Part shown: positions 8,108 to 15,323 of the stretch, piece after piece
How positions within the stretch are numbered: position 1 is the first letter of the stretch
How the letters are laid out: the number at the start of each line of letters is the position of its first letter
From: JAWXCH01 sp034440595
Lineage (GTDB): Bacteria > Planctomycetota > Planctomycetia > Pirellulales > JALHPA01
Length of the DNA: 19,679 nt
NCBI GenBank assembly: GCA_034440595.1
Contig: JAWXCH010000582.1
Coordinates: 1 to 19,679, forward strand
Direction: 5' to 3'
Position numbers and translations under genes: made by a program
The notes under the pieces: generated by a model
Database searches by the model: none
What the model was told of the DNA's origin: nothing
What the model saw: only the letters and a program-made list of their open reading frames with translations

Positions 8108-8191
8108 TTGGACCAAGGCCACTTGGCATCTGGGCTGCCGAAAAAGTTTCACGACGACTGCACCGCCACCATTCATTCAAACCGAGGATAA
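8108..8191 (+). pseudogene. Relic of a second toxin: last 27 codons only
   Basis: Between the two immunity genes the frame ending in TAA at 8189 encodes LDQGHLASGLPKKFHDDCTA followed by TIHSNRG. The toxin at 6600-7517 ends LDQGKLASGLPQRFHNDCTA followed by TIHTS. The match starts at LDQG, just after the place where the HHH motif should be; upstream of 8108 the frame no longer resembles the toxin. DNA identity is clearly lower than protein identity, with many third-position changes, so this was a related but diverged toxin rather than a recent copy. The fragment has lost the HHH cluster and cannot be an active nuclease. It still carries the ribosome binding site of the next immunity gene. Confidence 0.75.
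8184..8188 (+). promoter_or_regulatory. Ribosome binding site carried by the toxin relic
   Basis: GAGGA lies 8 bases before the ATG at 8197 and inside the last codons of the relic frame, whose TAA ends 5 bases before that ATG. The spacing mimics the toxin-immunity junction at 7517/7530, so retention of the relic may reflect the need to translate the second immunity gene. Confidence 0.55.
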
Positions 8192-8196
8192 TAATC

Positions 8197-8745
8197 ATGC
8201 AGCCACAGGAGTTCGCTGAAGGACTGCGTCGGGCCACTCCATCGCTGGAGAAAATGCGGGCTGCAGGTGAATCGCAATTTGCAATTGACTATTGGAGTAG
8301 AAAGTACCAGGCATTTCCACGCGATACTCCGCTTCGAATTCCAGCGGGTGTAAACAAAGATGACCCAGTCATATCGCTGATTTCAAATTGGGATTTGAGT
8401 CAGATAGAAGTTGGAGACTTCACTTTCTCTGCTGAGATTAAACGGTCACAGTATGGTGTGCTAGTCGGTCACGACGAATCAGCCCCCATCTATCTGTCGC
8501 CGAGCGACGGTTCGCTTATGGAGCGAGAACCTGGCATTGAGTCTCACATTCTTTGCCAAGTAGCGAAAAATTCGGGCGCGTATCTTGATGTCATGTACGA
8601 ATACGCGACGTGTATAGCTCGACGAGTGTTAGAAAAGGATAATCCAAACGAGGAAGAGGAACGTGAGCGAGTAGCAGCCCGGTGCATCGAACTAGCCGGT
8701 GGCGAGGAGTACACCACCTTCTGCCGCGGCCTGTTTGGGATTTGA
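8197..8745 (+). CDS. Putative immunity protein B (paralogue of 7530-8078)
   Basis: Seen: 182 residues, soluble, acidic, with a Glu-rich stretch (NEEEERE) before the shared tail. It keeps the WDLS, EREPGIE and ILCQVA motifs of protein A and has an almost identical last 26 residues ending FCRGLFGI. It begins 5 bases after the toxin relic, as a cognate immunity gene would. Inference: immunity to the toxin whose remains precede it, now an orphan that might protect against a related toxin of neighbouring strains. After the stop, both immunity genes are followed by GGTGGCTGG, so the duplicated unit extends slightly past the coding region. The convergent sulfatase gene ends 97 bases further on. Family not recognised. 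Confidence 0.68.
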   Translation: MQPQEFAEGLRRATPSLEKMRAAGESQFAIDYWSRKYQAFPRDTPLRIPAGVNKDDPVISLISNWDLSQIEVGDFTFSAEIKRSQYGVLVGHDESAPIYLSPSDGSLMEREPGIESHILCQVAKNSGAYLDVMYEYATCIARRVLEKDNPNEEEERERVAARCIELAGGEEYTTFCRGLFGI

Positions 8746-8780
8746 CAGGTGGCTGGTATCCCGAAAGCCTCAACTACCTG

Positions 8781-8814
8781 CTCCTTTGCGAACCTTCGCG
8801 ACCTCTGCGGTAAA
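8781..8814 (+). repeat. Dispersed TTTGCG...TGCGG repeat, copy 3
   Basis: CTCCTTTGCG, CTTCGCGACCTCTGCGGTAA in order, a shorter relative of the elements at 4730-4771 and 4853-4895. It fills most of the 97 bases between the convergent immunity gene and sulfatase gene. No better terminator is visible there. Confidence 0.55.
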
Positions 8815-8842
8815 TTTGAAATACGCAGCTTCAAGCGTTGCG

Positions 8843-10354
8843 CTACTTAGCCACTTTGGGACTGCTCGTCTTCCCTACCGCCGTATAATCCTTTCCCGTG
8901 GCACTGCGTCGGCAGCTTGCTTGCCACGCGATCAACTCGGCTCGCATCGCCTGCACGATTTTAGGATTGGCTGCCGCTAGGTCATGCTGCTCCTTGGGGT
9001 CCGCCACGATATCAAAAAGCAACAACTGCCGGGTTTGCTTTTCCGCCGGTTCAAGCCGCTGGCTGCTCTTTCTTTTCTTTGACTTTGCCTGCTTTGACTT
9101 TCCCTTGGCCGAATCCGCCCGAACTCCATCTTCGTCCGGTTCGTCCCCTCCTCCATCGAGCAACGCCACCAGTTTATACCGATCGGCCAGCCAGACCGCC
9201 ATGTTGCCATATTCAAAGCCGATACCTGCGCCGCGCTCGGTCACCTGGCCTTCGATCAACGGTCGCAGACTAATACCGTCCGTCGGGGCCGGGCCGGTCG
9301 ACTTCACATCCAAATAATCCAGCACCGTGGGCAGAATGTCCGACGTGACGCAGGGAGTCTGCACAACACGTGGGTTGCGAATGACGCCTGGCCATTCGAG
9401 CAAACCGGGCACGCGGATTCCCCCTTCCCATAGATCACGCTTTCGCCCCTTGAGTGGTCCTGCCGAACCGGGCGCATCGCTGCCCCCCTCCGGGCCGTTG
9501 TCACTGCAAAACCACAGGATGGTGTTGTCGGCGACCTGCAAATCGCGCAGCTCTTTTCGCAGGCGGCCGACCTGTTCGTCCATCGCCGTCAGGCAGCCAT
9601 AATATTCCTGCTCAATTTTGCTGCGGTCGGCATAGAGCTTTTTATAGGCTGCACCGGCACGCACGGGCTTATGTGGCGCGTGAAACCAGATGACCGCCAG
9701 AAACGGTTGCTTGCTTTCGGTCGCCTGGCGAATGAATGGAATCGCACGATCCATCGTGACCCGCGAAACATCTCCCTCCAGATTCTCAGTGGCGAACTTG
9801 CCGGGCCCGGTCCAGAATTTTGTCGCAAACGGCTGTTTCTCCATCGGGTTCCAGGTCGGCACGGACTGCTCGGTGGAGAACGTGTGATCAAATCCATGTA
9901 GCCAGGGGGGAGCAAAGGCCCGCTTGTCCCGTCCTCCGCGGCGGCCATCCTGCACGTCATTGGTGAGTGTGCCGAGATGCCACTTTCCAAAGTGCCCGGT
10001 CGTGTAACCAGCAGACCGTGCGACCTCGGCCAAGGTTTGCTCTTCTGCCGGCAGATGGCCAATATTCGCACTGTAAATCCCCTGCCGAAAAGGATGCCGC
10101 CCGGTCAGGCAACTGGCACGCGTAGGGGAGCAAACCGTTGGGGCATAGAATCGGTCAAACCGCAGCCCCGCTTTGGACATTTCATCCAGATGAGGGGTCT
10201 TGAGCACCGGGTGTCCATTGTAGGCGGCGTCTCCCCAGCCCATATCGTCGGCCATGACCAGAATCACATTGGGACGTGGTGCCGGTGGCTCGGCCAATGC
10301 GATCGTCGCAGCCAGCGTGGCCACAGTGCTGAAAATCAAAACGACAATCCGCAT
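8843..10354 (-). CDS. Secreted type I sulfatase (formylglycine-dependent)
   Basis: Role: hydrolyses a sulfate ester, probably on an algal or other sulfated polysaccharide, outside the cytoplasm. Seen: 503 residues with a signal peptide (MRIVVLIFSTVATLAATIALA). Metal-binding DD is at 36-37 in LVMADDMGWGD, and CSPTRAS at 75-81 is the CxPxR formylglycine site, so Cys75 would be oxidised by a sulfatase-maturing enzyme. FGKWHLG at 122-128 carries the conserved Lys and His, and WFCSDNGPEGG has the second metal pair D285/N286. Odd: a very Lys/Ser-rich stretch (KGKSKQAKSKKRKSS) near 415-435 interrupts the C-terminal subdomain. No maturase or transporter gene adjoins it; it stands alone between convergent immunity genes and phosphofructokinase. 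The substrate subfamily cannot be told from motifs. Confidence 0.93.
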   Translation of the reverse strand: MRIVVLIFSTVATLAATIALAEPPAPRPNVILVMADDMGWGDAAYNGHPVLKTPHLDEMSKAGLRFDRFYAPTVCSPTRASCLTGRHPFRQGIYSANIGHLPAEEQTLAEVARSAGYTTGHFGKWHLGTLTNDVQDGRRGGRDKRAFAPPWLHGFDHTFSTEQSVPTWNPMEKQPFATKFWTGPGKFATENLEGDVSRVTMDRAIPFIRQATESKQPFLAVIWFHAPHKPVRAGAAYKKLYADRSKIEQEYYGCLTAMDEQVGRLRKELRDLQVADNTILWFCSDNGPEGGSDAPGSAGPLKGRKRDLWEGGIRVPGLLEWPGVIRNPRVVQTPCVTSDILPTVLDYLDVKSTGPAPTDGISLRPLIEGQVTERGAGIGFEYGNMAVWLADRYKLVALLDGGGDEPDEDGVRADSAKGKSKQAKSKKRKSSQRLEPAEKQTRQLLLFDIVADPKEQHDLAAANPKIVQAMRAELIAWQASCRRSATGKDYTAVGKTSSPKVAK

Positions 10355-10377
10355 GAGTAGAATCCAGTCAATGCTTA

Positions 10378-10399
10378 CTTGGCCCCCTTTCGGGCCAAG
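10378..10399 (-). terminator. Candidate hairpin terminator after phosphofructokinase
   Basis: CTTGGCCC, a six-base loop, then GGGCCAAG form a perfect 8-bp GC-rich stem. It lies 78 bases past the phosphofructokinase stop and 23 bases before the sulfatase ATG, both minus strand. On the minus strand it is followed by TAAGCATT, without a run of T, so it may not be a classic intrinsic terminator; a role in the sulfatase 5' leader is the alternative. Confidence 0.4.
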
Positions 10400-10477
10400 A
10401 ATGCATTGTAATCAACGGCTGAGTTGTCTGCCGGAAACTACCGAAATCGTTGCAAATTGCCCAGAAAGTGAAGAACG

Positions 10478-11797
10478 TTACCCCATCACAATTGGCTGGC
10501 CCGTCGATTCCAAGACACTCATCCACAAGTCGCCGTCCGGGTCGACTTTGTTTCGTTCTTGGATGGCCAGAGAAATAGGTATGTGTACAAAGCGGCCATG
10601 CCAGCGGCCGATGATCGCCTGGGTGCGGCCGCTCATGGCGGCATGCACGGCGTTGTGCGATAGCCGTGTGCAATAGACACTGTCATAGGGATTGGCCACG
10701 ACGCTGCGAATCATGTAGCTGGGGTCGATGTACTTGAGGTTGATCTCCTCGCCACGGTGATCGAAGTACTCGCAGATGCGTTTTTTCAGGAATACGCCGA
10801 TGTCACCGAGTTTCAGATTGCCCGACGCATCGTACTGCGGGTCACCTTGTTGTATTAGATCCTGGCCGGCCCCTTCGGCGACAACAATGACGGCGTGCCC
10901 ACGCTTGATGAGCCGATCGTGCAATTGGTTGAACAGGCCATGCTCGCCGTCGAGTTTGAACGGCACCTCGGGAATCAGTACAAAGTTGGTGTCATTCTTG
11001 GCCAGAGCTGCGTAACAGGCGATGAAGCCCGAGTGGCGCCCCATGAGCTTGACCAGTCCGATGCCGTTGGGAGCGGCTGCGGCCTCGACGTGTGCGGCGC
11101 GAATGGATTCGGCCGCAACCGAAAATGCGGTTTGAAAGCCAAAGCTATGGTCGATGTACATGATGTCGTTGTCGATCGTCTTAGGGACGCCGATCACGGC
11201 GATTTTTTCGCCACGCTCTTCAATCACACGGGCTATCTCCATCGCCCCGCGCATGCTGCCGTCCCCGCCGATCACAAACAGGATGTTAATACTCATGCGC
11301 TCCAGGCAATCGACAATTTCACAGATATCCTGCTCGCCGCGAGAAGTGCCTAAGAACGTGCCACCTTCCTGATTGATGTTGCTGACCACGGCAGGGGTCA
11401 GGTCGACGACATCCCGCCCATGCCGCGCGACGAAACCTTGAAAACCGTTGCGGAAGCCGTAGATTTTCGTGGTTCCGTAGCGGAAGTACAGCTCCATGAC
11501 TAGCCCACGGATGACGTCGTTGAAGCCGGGGCATAGCCCGCCACAGGTGACGATGGCGGCGCGAGTTTTCTTGGGGTCGAAGAAGATTTTGCGTCGTGGC
11601 CCGGCCGATTCAAACGCCGGCAACTCGGCAGTGGGAAGTTGCCGCGCACAGGCAGCGGAGACCGTATCGTCAAACAGAACCTTGTCGGTTTCGTGTACGT
11701 TTTCAATCGTTACACGCCGCGAATCGAGTAGCGGTGCCAACGGAGAATCCACGCGGCAGGGGCCTAATGTTTTGATTTGCAACTCTTGTGAATTCAT
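10478..11797 (-). CDS. 6-phosphofructokinase, long group II (plant/trypanosome-like) type
   Basis: Role: phosphorylates fructose 6-phosphate to fructose 1,6-bisphosphate in the cytoplasm. Seen: 439 residues, about 120 longer than the E. coli type, mostly an N-terminal extension before TRAAIVTCGGLCPGFNDVIR at 78-97. GGDGS is at 177-181, VPKTIDNDI at 204-212 with the catalytic Asp, and MGRHSGFIA at 252-260. Known of the family: Gly in GGDG favours ATP, whereas pyrophosphate enzymes have GGDD. Lys in PKTIDND is shared with the PPi enzymes and with ATP-using plant and trypanosomatid enzymes. This combination therefore suggests ATP use, but with less certainty than for E. coli PfkA. AGGAG lies 9 bases before the ATG at 11797. 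It is downstream of ppc on the same strand, separated by a hairpin-repeat cluster, so separate transcription is likely. Confidence 0.92.
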   Translation of the reverse strand: MNSQELQIKTLGPCRVDSPLAPLLDSRRVTIENVHETDKVLFDDTVSAACARQLPTAELPAFESAGPRRKIFFDPKKTRAAIVTCGGLCPGFNDVIRGLVMELYFRYGTTKIYGFRNGFQGFVARHGRDVVDLTPAVVSNINQEGGTFLGTSRGEQDICEIVDCLERMSINILFVIGGDGSMRGAMEIARVIEERGEKIAVIGVPKTIDNDIMYIDHSFGFQTAFSVAAESIRAAHVEAAAAPNGIGLVKLMGRHSGFIACYAALAKNDTNFVLIPEVPFKLDGEHGLFNQLHDRLIKRGHAVIVVAEGAGQDLIQQGDPQYDASGNLKLGDIGVFLKKRICEYFDHRGEEINLKYIDPSYMIRSVVANPYDSVYCTRLSHNAVHAAMSGRTQAIIGRWHGRFVHIPISLAIQERNKVDPDGDLWMSVLESTGQPIVMG

Positions 11798-11850
11798 ACG
11801 GCGTGGCTCCTAACTGGCGTTGACTCTTGCTCTGCATTCCTACTGTGTGC

Positions 11851-11867
11851 CACTGGCTCTGCCAGTG
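11851..11867. repeat. Hairpin repeat, CACTGGC/GCCAGTG form
   Basis: A 7-bp perfect stem with a 3-base loop. Read on the minus strand, with its flank, it is CACTGGCAGAGCCAGTGGCA then CAC. This is the same element as at 12109-12133 but in opposite orientation, with paired changes that keep the stem. Confidence 0.7.
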
Positions 11868-11948
11868 TTTGAAACTGGCGGAATCTTTCGGTTCATGGTC
11901 TGGGCCTGATCTTTACCGCTAGTCGGACTCAAAGTAAAACGTTGTTCG

Positions 11949-11973
11949 CACGGGCGGAGCCGGTGGCACACGG
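11949..11973 (+). repeat. Hairpin repeat, CACGGGCGGAGCCGGTGGCACACGG form
   Basis: 24 of 25 bases match 12109-12133. The single difference (G for C at the fourth base) breaks one pair of the stem, so this copy may be decaying. Confidence 0.7.
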
Positions 11974-12006
11974 ACAACATTATCTTCATCACGCAATACC
12001 CTCACC

Positions 12007-12046
12007 CGCGGCTGATACCGCGACCTCTCCCGCAAGCGGGAGAGGT
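12007..12046. repeat. Double hairpin repeat with CTCTCCCGC/GCGGGAGAG core
   Basis: CGCGG-CTGATA-CCGCG (12007-12022) is directly followed by an 11-bp perfect stem, ACCTCTCCCGC-AA-GCGGGAGAGGT (12023-12046). Preceded by CCCTCACCC, it resembles a widespread bacterial intergenic repeat. It lies 120 bases past the ppc stop, where it could serve as a terminator or 3' stabiliser in either direction; there is no T run. Confidence 0.65.
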
Positions 12047-12108
12047 GAAAAGTCTTGACGTGTCCAACACCGAAAACGTCCGCAAGATCAATCCTTGCAC
12101 CTCATTTG

Positions 12109-12133
12109 CACCGGCGGAGCCGGTGGCACACGG
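12109..12133 (+). repeat. Hairpin repeat, CACCGGC/GCCGGTG form
   Basis: CACCGGC-GGA-GCCGGTG is a 7-bp perfect stem followed by GCACACGG. It is the intact relative of 11949-11973 and, inverted, of 11851-11867. It is 33 bases past the ppc stop. Confidence 0.7.
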
Positions 12134-12165
12134 TTCAGGCATACAATCGTTCTATGATCGCGTAG

Positions 12166-14979
12166 TTACCCTGTGGTTCGCATCCCGGCGGCGATTCCTT
12201 GTACCGTCAATCGCAGCAGGTCTCGCAGGGACTCTTGCTCGCTGGTTTGTTCCCCTGTGTCAGTGCCTTTGGAGTCAATGGCACTGGTCATCGCGCGGCG
12301 ACGACGCAGCAGTTCGATTTGAATCAGGTTCAACGGATCAATATACGGGTTACGGACCTCAATGGAACCTTGAAACCAGGGGGTGGCAGCCAGCAGTTCC
12401 GATCCACCCACGATATCCAAGATTGCCTGACGCGATCGATCGCGCTCGCTGGCGATCATCATCCAGATCCGCTGGCGCGCCTCGGCGTCATCGGTCAATT
12501 CCGAGTACCGCTGCGAGATATATGAGTCAGACTTGGCCACCGCGAGAGCGGCATTATCGATCGTGGCTTGCCAAAAGGGCCACTGACGATACATATCGCA
12601 AATAATCTGCCAGGCGGCACGGTCGGAGTATTTTACTTCGGTTAGCGCGGTCCCCATTCCGTACCAGGCCGGGATCATGCAGCGGTTTTGCGTCCAGGAA
12701 AAGACCCAGGGGATAGCCCGTAGATCGGCCAGGGTTCGTTCGCCACGCCTACGCGACGGGCGCGACGCAATCGGCAGGTTTTCGATCTCTTCGATCGGGG
12801 TTGCCAGTTCAAAAAACCGGATGAAGCCCGGCTGATCGACCAGTTCTCGATAGGCACGAAACGACCGCTCTGCCAACTGGGAGACTACCTCTGGCCAGGC
12901 CGGGTCAAAATTTTGACTTGGCAGCGCGCTGCCGGTGAGTGTGGCCCAGGTGACTTGTTCGAGATGTCGAAAGGCAATTTGTTCGTCGTCGTAACGTTCG
13001 GCCAGCACTTCCCCTTGCTCGGTCAGACGCAACGTTCCATCCAAGGCGACCTGCGGCAACGAGATGATGCCGCGTGCGGCCGGGCCACCCCCGCGGCCTA
13101 GTGAACCGCCTCGCCCGTGAAAGAATGTGATTGCCACCCCGTGCTTGCTGGCAGCTTCGTGCAGTTCGCTCTGTGCGCGGTAGAGACCCCAGCAGGCGGC
13201 CAGATAGCCACCATCTTTGGTGCTGTCTGAGTAGCCGACCATGATGATCTGGCGATTCCCTTGTCGTCGCAAATGCTCGCGATAGTCGGGGTGAGACAAA
13301 ATCGCATCCAGCGTGATACCTGAATCTCTCAAATCACCGATCTGCTCAAACAGCGGTACGATGCGCAGTTCGGACGCCGTTTCGTTATGCGCCGCCAATG
13401 GCTTGGTGCCGGTTGCGGTCGCGTCGTTTTGTGCCCAGCGCCAGAGCCAAAGCACGGTCAGCACATCGCTGGGGGCATGCGTCAGGCTAATGACGTGCCC
13501 ACCGATCGTTTCGCCCCCTAGCACACTGTTGGCCTTATGCAGCAGCCGAAAGAGCTGTAGCGTCTCTTGTGCCATTGGCGAGATGCCGGCGAATTCGAGC
13601 GGTTTGGTCCAGGGCATCGTTTGCGAAAGGACCGCCTGTCGCTTTGGCTCGGGCAGCGCGGCAAAGTCATCGACAACCCCGTGGTGTGCCAGCAGCTCGC
13701 TGATGACTTCCAGATAGCGGCGCGAATCCTGGCGAACGTCCAGCCGTGTCAGATGCAAGCCAAACACGCGGGCCAGGTCAAACCACTGTTGCAGCTCTCC
13801 TTCGGCCAACGATTCGGCATGATGATGAATCAGCGATTCACGCATCACGGTCAGGTCGGCTTCCAGCTCACGCCCGTTGCGGTACGCACCAGCCGGCAGC
13901 TCTGCTGTTTCGCTGGTCAGCAGGTCGGCGGTGATAAATGATTGCTGCAATCGCCACTGAATACGAGTCAGCCACTGGCGGTAAATCTCGGAAGGAGAAA
14001 CGCCGGCGCAGGCGGTTTTCAAATCAGGCCAGGTCTGAAAATCTTCATTCAGTCGCTGAGTCAACACCGGATCTACGGCGTTCTCGCGCTGTGAAATAGT
14101 CAACAACTCGTACAGTTGTCGACACTGCTGCAAATGCAGGCGGATGGCCGTGTCGCGCAGCCAGACAATCGTTTGCGCTGTGATGTCAAACGTGACGTTC
14201 GGGTTACCGTCACGATCCCCTCCAATCCAGGAGCCAAAGTGCAAAAACCGAGGGATCTGAATCGCGCTGTCTGGATAATACGTCCGCAGTGCCTGACGCA
14301 TGCCATCAAATACCAGCGGCACCACGGCGGCAATTCGAGGGACGATGGACAGCCCACGTTCGACCTCTTGCAACACGGTCGGTCGATTGGGACGGAGAAA
14401 ATCGGTCTGCCACAAGGTTGAAAGCTCCGTCCGCAAGCGAGTTTGCAGCCGAGACATTTCGCGCGGCAACAGTTCGCCATCGTCCATCGACTGCACCATG
14501 GTTCGCATGCGGCGCAGTTTACCACGGATGGCGCGACGCTTGGCCTCGCTCGGGTGAGCCGTAAAGACCAGCTCAATCGCCAGTCGGTCGAGGGCCACCT
14601 GAACCTCCGCTGCGGTTTTACCGGCGGCGTGCATTTGCTGGATCGCAGCGGCGACCGATTCGCTCAGCGGCTCGGGGTGTTTTTCCCTCTGGCGGCTGCG
14701 CAGAACCCGGACCCGGTGCCGATCTTCGGCCAAGTTCGAAACATCAAAGAAAACGCTGAAAGCGCGGACCAGAATGCGTGCATCGTCCTGGCTTAGTTCG
14801 GAAATTCGCGTTGCCAGCGCCTGCTCGGCACCGGCCACACCGGCGCGGCGATCGCGCGCCAGGCGGCGGATTTCCTCGACCAGCTCCAAAGCGGCGGGGC
14901 TGCTCAACTCGGCAATCACCTCGCCCAGCAGATCCCCCAGCATGCGGATGTCGCGCCGCAAAAGTTCGTTATCCACCAT
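12166..14979 (-). CDS. ppc: Phosphoenolpyruvate carboxylase
   Basis: Role: adds bicarbonate to phosphoenolpyruvate to give oxaloacetate and phosphate, refilling the citric acid cycle; a cytoplasmic homotetramer. Seen: 937 residues, within the bacterial range (E. coli 883). LVFTAHPSEAKRR at 137-149 holds the catalytic His142 (E. coli His138). GSWIGGDRDGNPNVT is at 249-263, VGYSDSTKDGGYLAACW at 581-597, FFHGRGGSLGRGGGP at 619-633 (PEP/bicarbonate site, His621), and the canonical tail GIAAGMRTTG. Small variations: HPS for the usual HPT at the first site and TTG for the usual NTG at the C-terminus. The start is the ATG at 14979, with only a weak GAGA upstream. A candidate promoter lies about 100 bases upstream. 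Divergent from the cytochrome gene; phosphofructokinase follows downstream. Confidence 0.97.
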   Translation of the reverse strand: MVDNELLRRDIRMLGDLLGEVIAELSSPAALELVEEIRRLARDRRAGVAGAEQALATRISELSQDDARILVRAFSVFFDVSNLAEDRHRVRVLRSRQREKHPEPLSESVAAAIQQMHAAGKTAAEVQVALDRLAIELVFTAHPSEAKRRAIRGKLRRMRTMVQSMDDGELLPREMSRLQTRLRTELSTLWQTDFLRPNRPTVLQEVERGLSIVPRIAAVVPLVFDGMRQALRTYYPDSAIQIPRFLHFGSWIGGDRDGNPNVTFDITAQTIVWLRDTAIRLHLQQCRQLYELLTISQRENAVDPVLTQRLNEDFQTWPDLKTACAGVSPSEIYRQWLTRIQWRLQQSFITADLLTSETAELPAGAYRNGRELEADLTVMRESLIHHHAESLAEGELQQWFDLARVFGLHLTRLDVRQDSRRYLEVISELLAHHGVVDDFAALPEPKRQAVLSQTMPWTKPLEFAGISPMAQETLQLFRLLHKANSVLGGETIGGHVISLTHAPSDVLTVLWLWRWAQNDATATGTKPLAAHNETASELRIVPLFEQIGDLRDSGITLDAILSHPDYREHLRRQGNRQIIMVGYSDSTKDGGYLAACWGLYRAQSELHEAASKHGVAITFFHGRGGSLGRGGGPAARGIISLPQVALDGTLRLTEQGEVLAERYDDEQIAFRHLEQVTWATLTGSALPSQNFDPAWPEVVSQLAERSFRAYRELVDQPGFIRFFELATPIEEIENLPIASRPSRRRGERTLADLRAIPWVFSWTQNRCMIPAWYGMGTALTEVKYSDRAAWQIICDMYRQWPFWQATIDNAALAVAKSDSYISQRYSELTDDAEARQRIWMMIASERDRSRQAILDIVGGSELLAATPWFQGSIEVRNPYIDPLNLIQIELLRRRRAMTSAIDSKGTDTGEQTSEQESLRDLLRLTVQGIAAGMRTTG

Positions 14980-15077
14980 CGAGCGTTTTCTCAGTCTGGT
15001 TATCTACTGGGGAAATGAAAAAGTCGGCGTCTATCGCTACGCTGAATCTGGCACAACAAGGCAAAGCGCATGCCAGA

Positions 15078-15107
15078 TATATACAGACAGCCTTGAATGT
15101 GATTCAA
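15078..15107 (-). promoter_or_regulatory. Candidate sigma-70-like promoter for ppc
   Basis: On the minus strand TTGAAT (15107-15102) and TATATA (15083-15078) are 18 bases apart, about 100 bases upstream of the ppc ATG. Each box matches about four of six consensus bases, so this is only suggestive. Confidence 0.25.
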
Positions 15108-15285
15108 CACATTGCCGGTCCAGCACTTCGGTTTAGTGGAGTCCTCTGCCCTCAACCGTGGAACGCCATCCATTGTCCGGTTTTTTGGCAGCCGATGCCA
15201 GGGTGTCAGGCAGTATCGCGGGCTCAAAGAAGCAGTGATCGCGCGTTTTCCGGCATGTTTTTGCGATTCCAGAACCTACCACTGA

Positions 15286-15315
15286 TTGGCAATCTTATAT
15301 TGTTTCAGTTAACAT
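15286..15315 (+). promoter_or_regulatory. Candidate promoter for the cytochrome gene
   Basis: TTGGCA at 15286-15291 (five of six) and TAACAT at 15310-15315 (four of six) are 18 bases apart. The -10-like box overlaps a perfect palindrome. The start codon chosen for the cytochrome is about 190 bases downstream, so the leader would be long. Confidence 0.25.
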
Positions 15316-15323
15316 GTACATGT
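15312..15323. promoter_or_regulatory. Perfect 12-base palindrome, possible operator
   Basis: ACATGTACATGT is identical to its own reverse complement and lies in an AT-rich patch of the divergent region, overlapping a candidate -10 box. That position suits a repressor site. A single occurrence cannot separate an operator from chance. Confidence 0.3.

Noticed and set aside
7994..8191. A 65-codon small gene reading into the toxin relic
   Set aside because: Its ATG and first third overlap immunity gene A out of frame. Only the part from 8108 on has homology, so it is better read as a toxin remnant than as a new gene.
6480..8842. The toxin island as a recent mobile element
   Set aside because: No transposase, integrase, terminal inverted repeats, target duplication or tRNA end was seen at its borders.
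11851..12133. The clustered repeats as a CRISPR array
   Set aside because: Copies differ in orientation and spacing, are only about 25 bases, belong to two families and there are no cas genes.
12045..12605. Plus-strand frame of 186 codons over the 3' end of ppc
   Set aside because: Mostly antisense to ppc, whose C-terminal motif GMRTTG fixes the coding strand.
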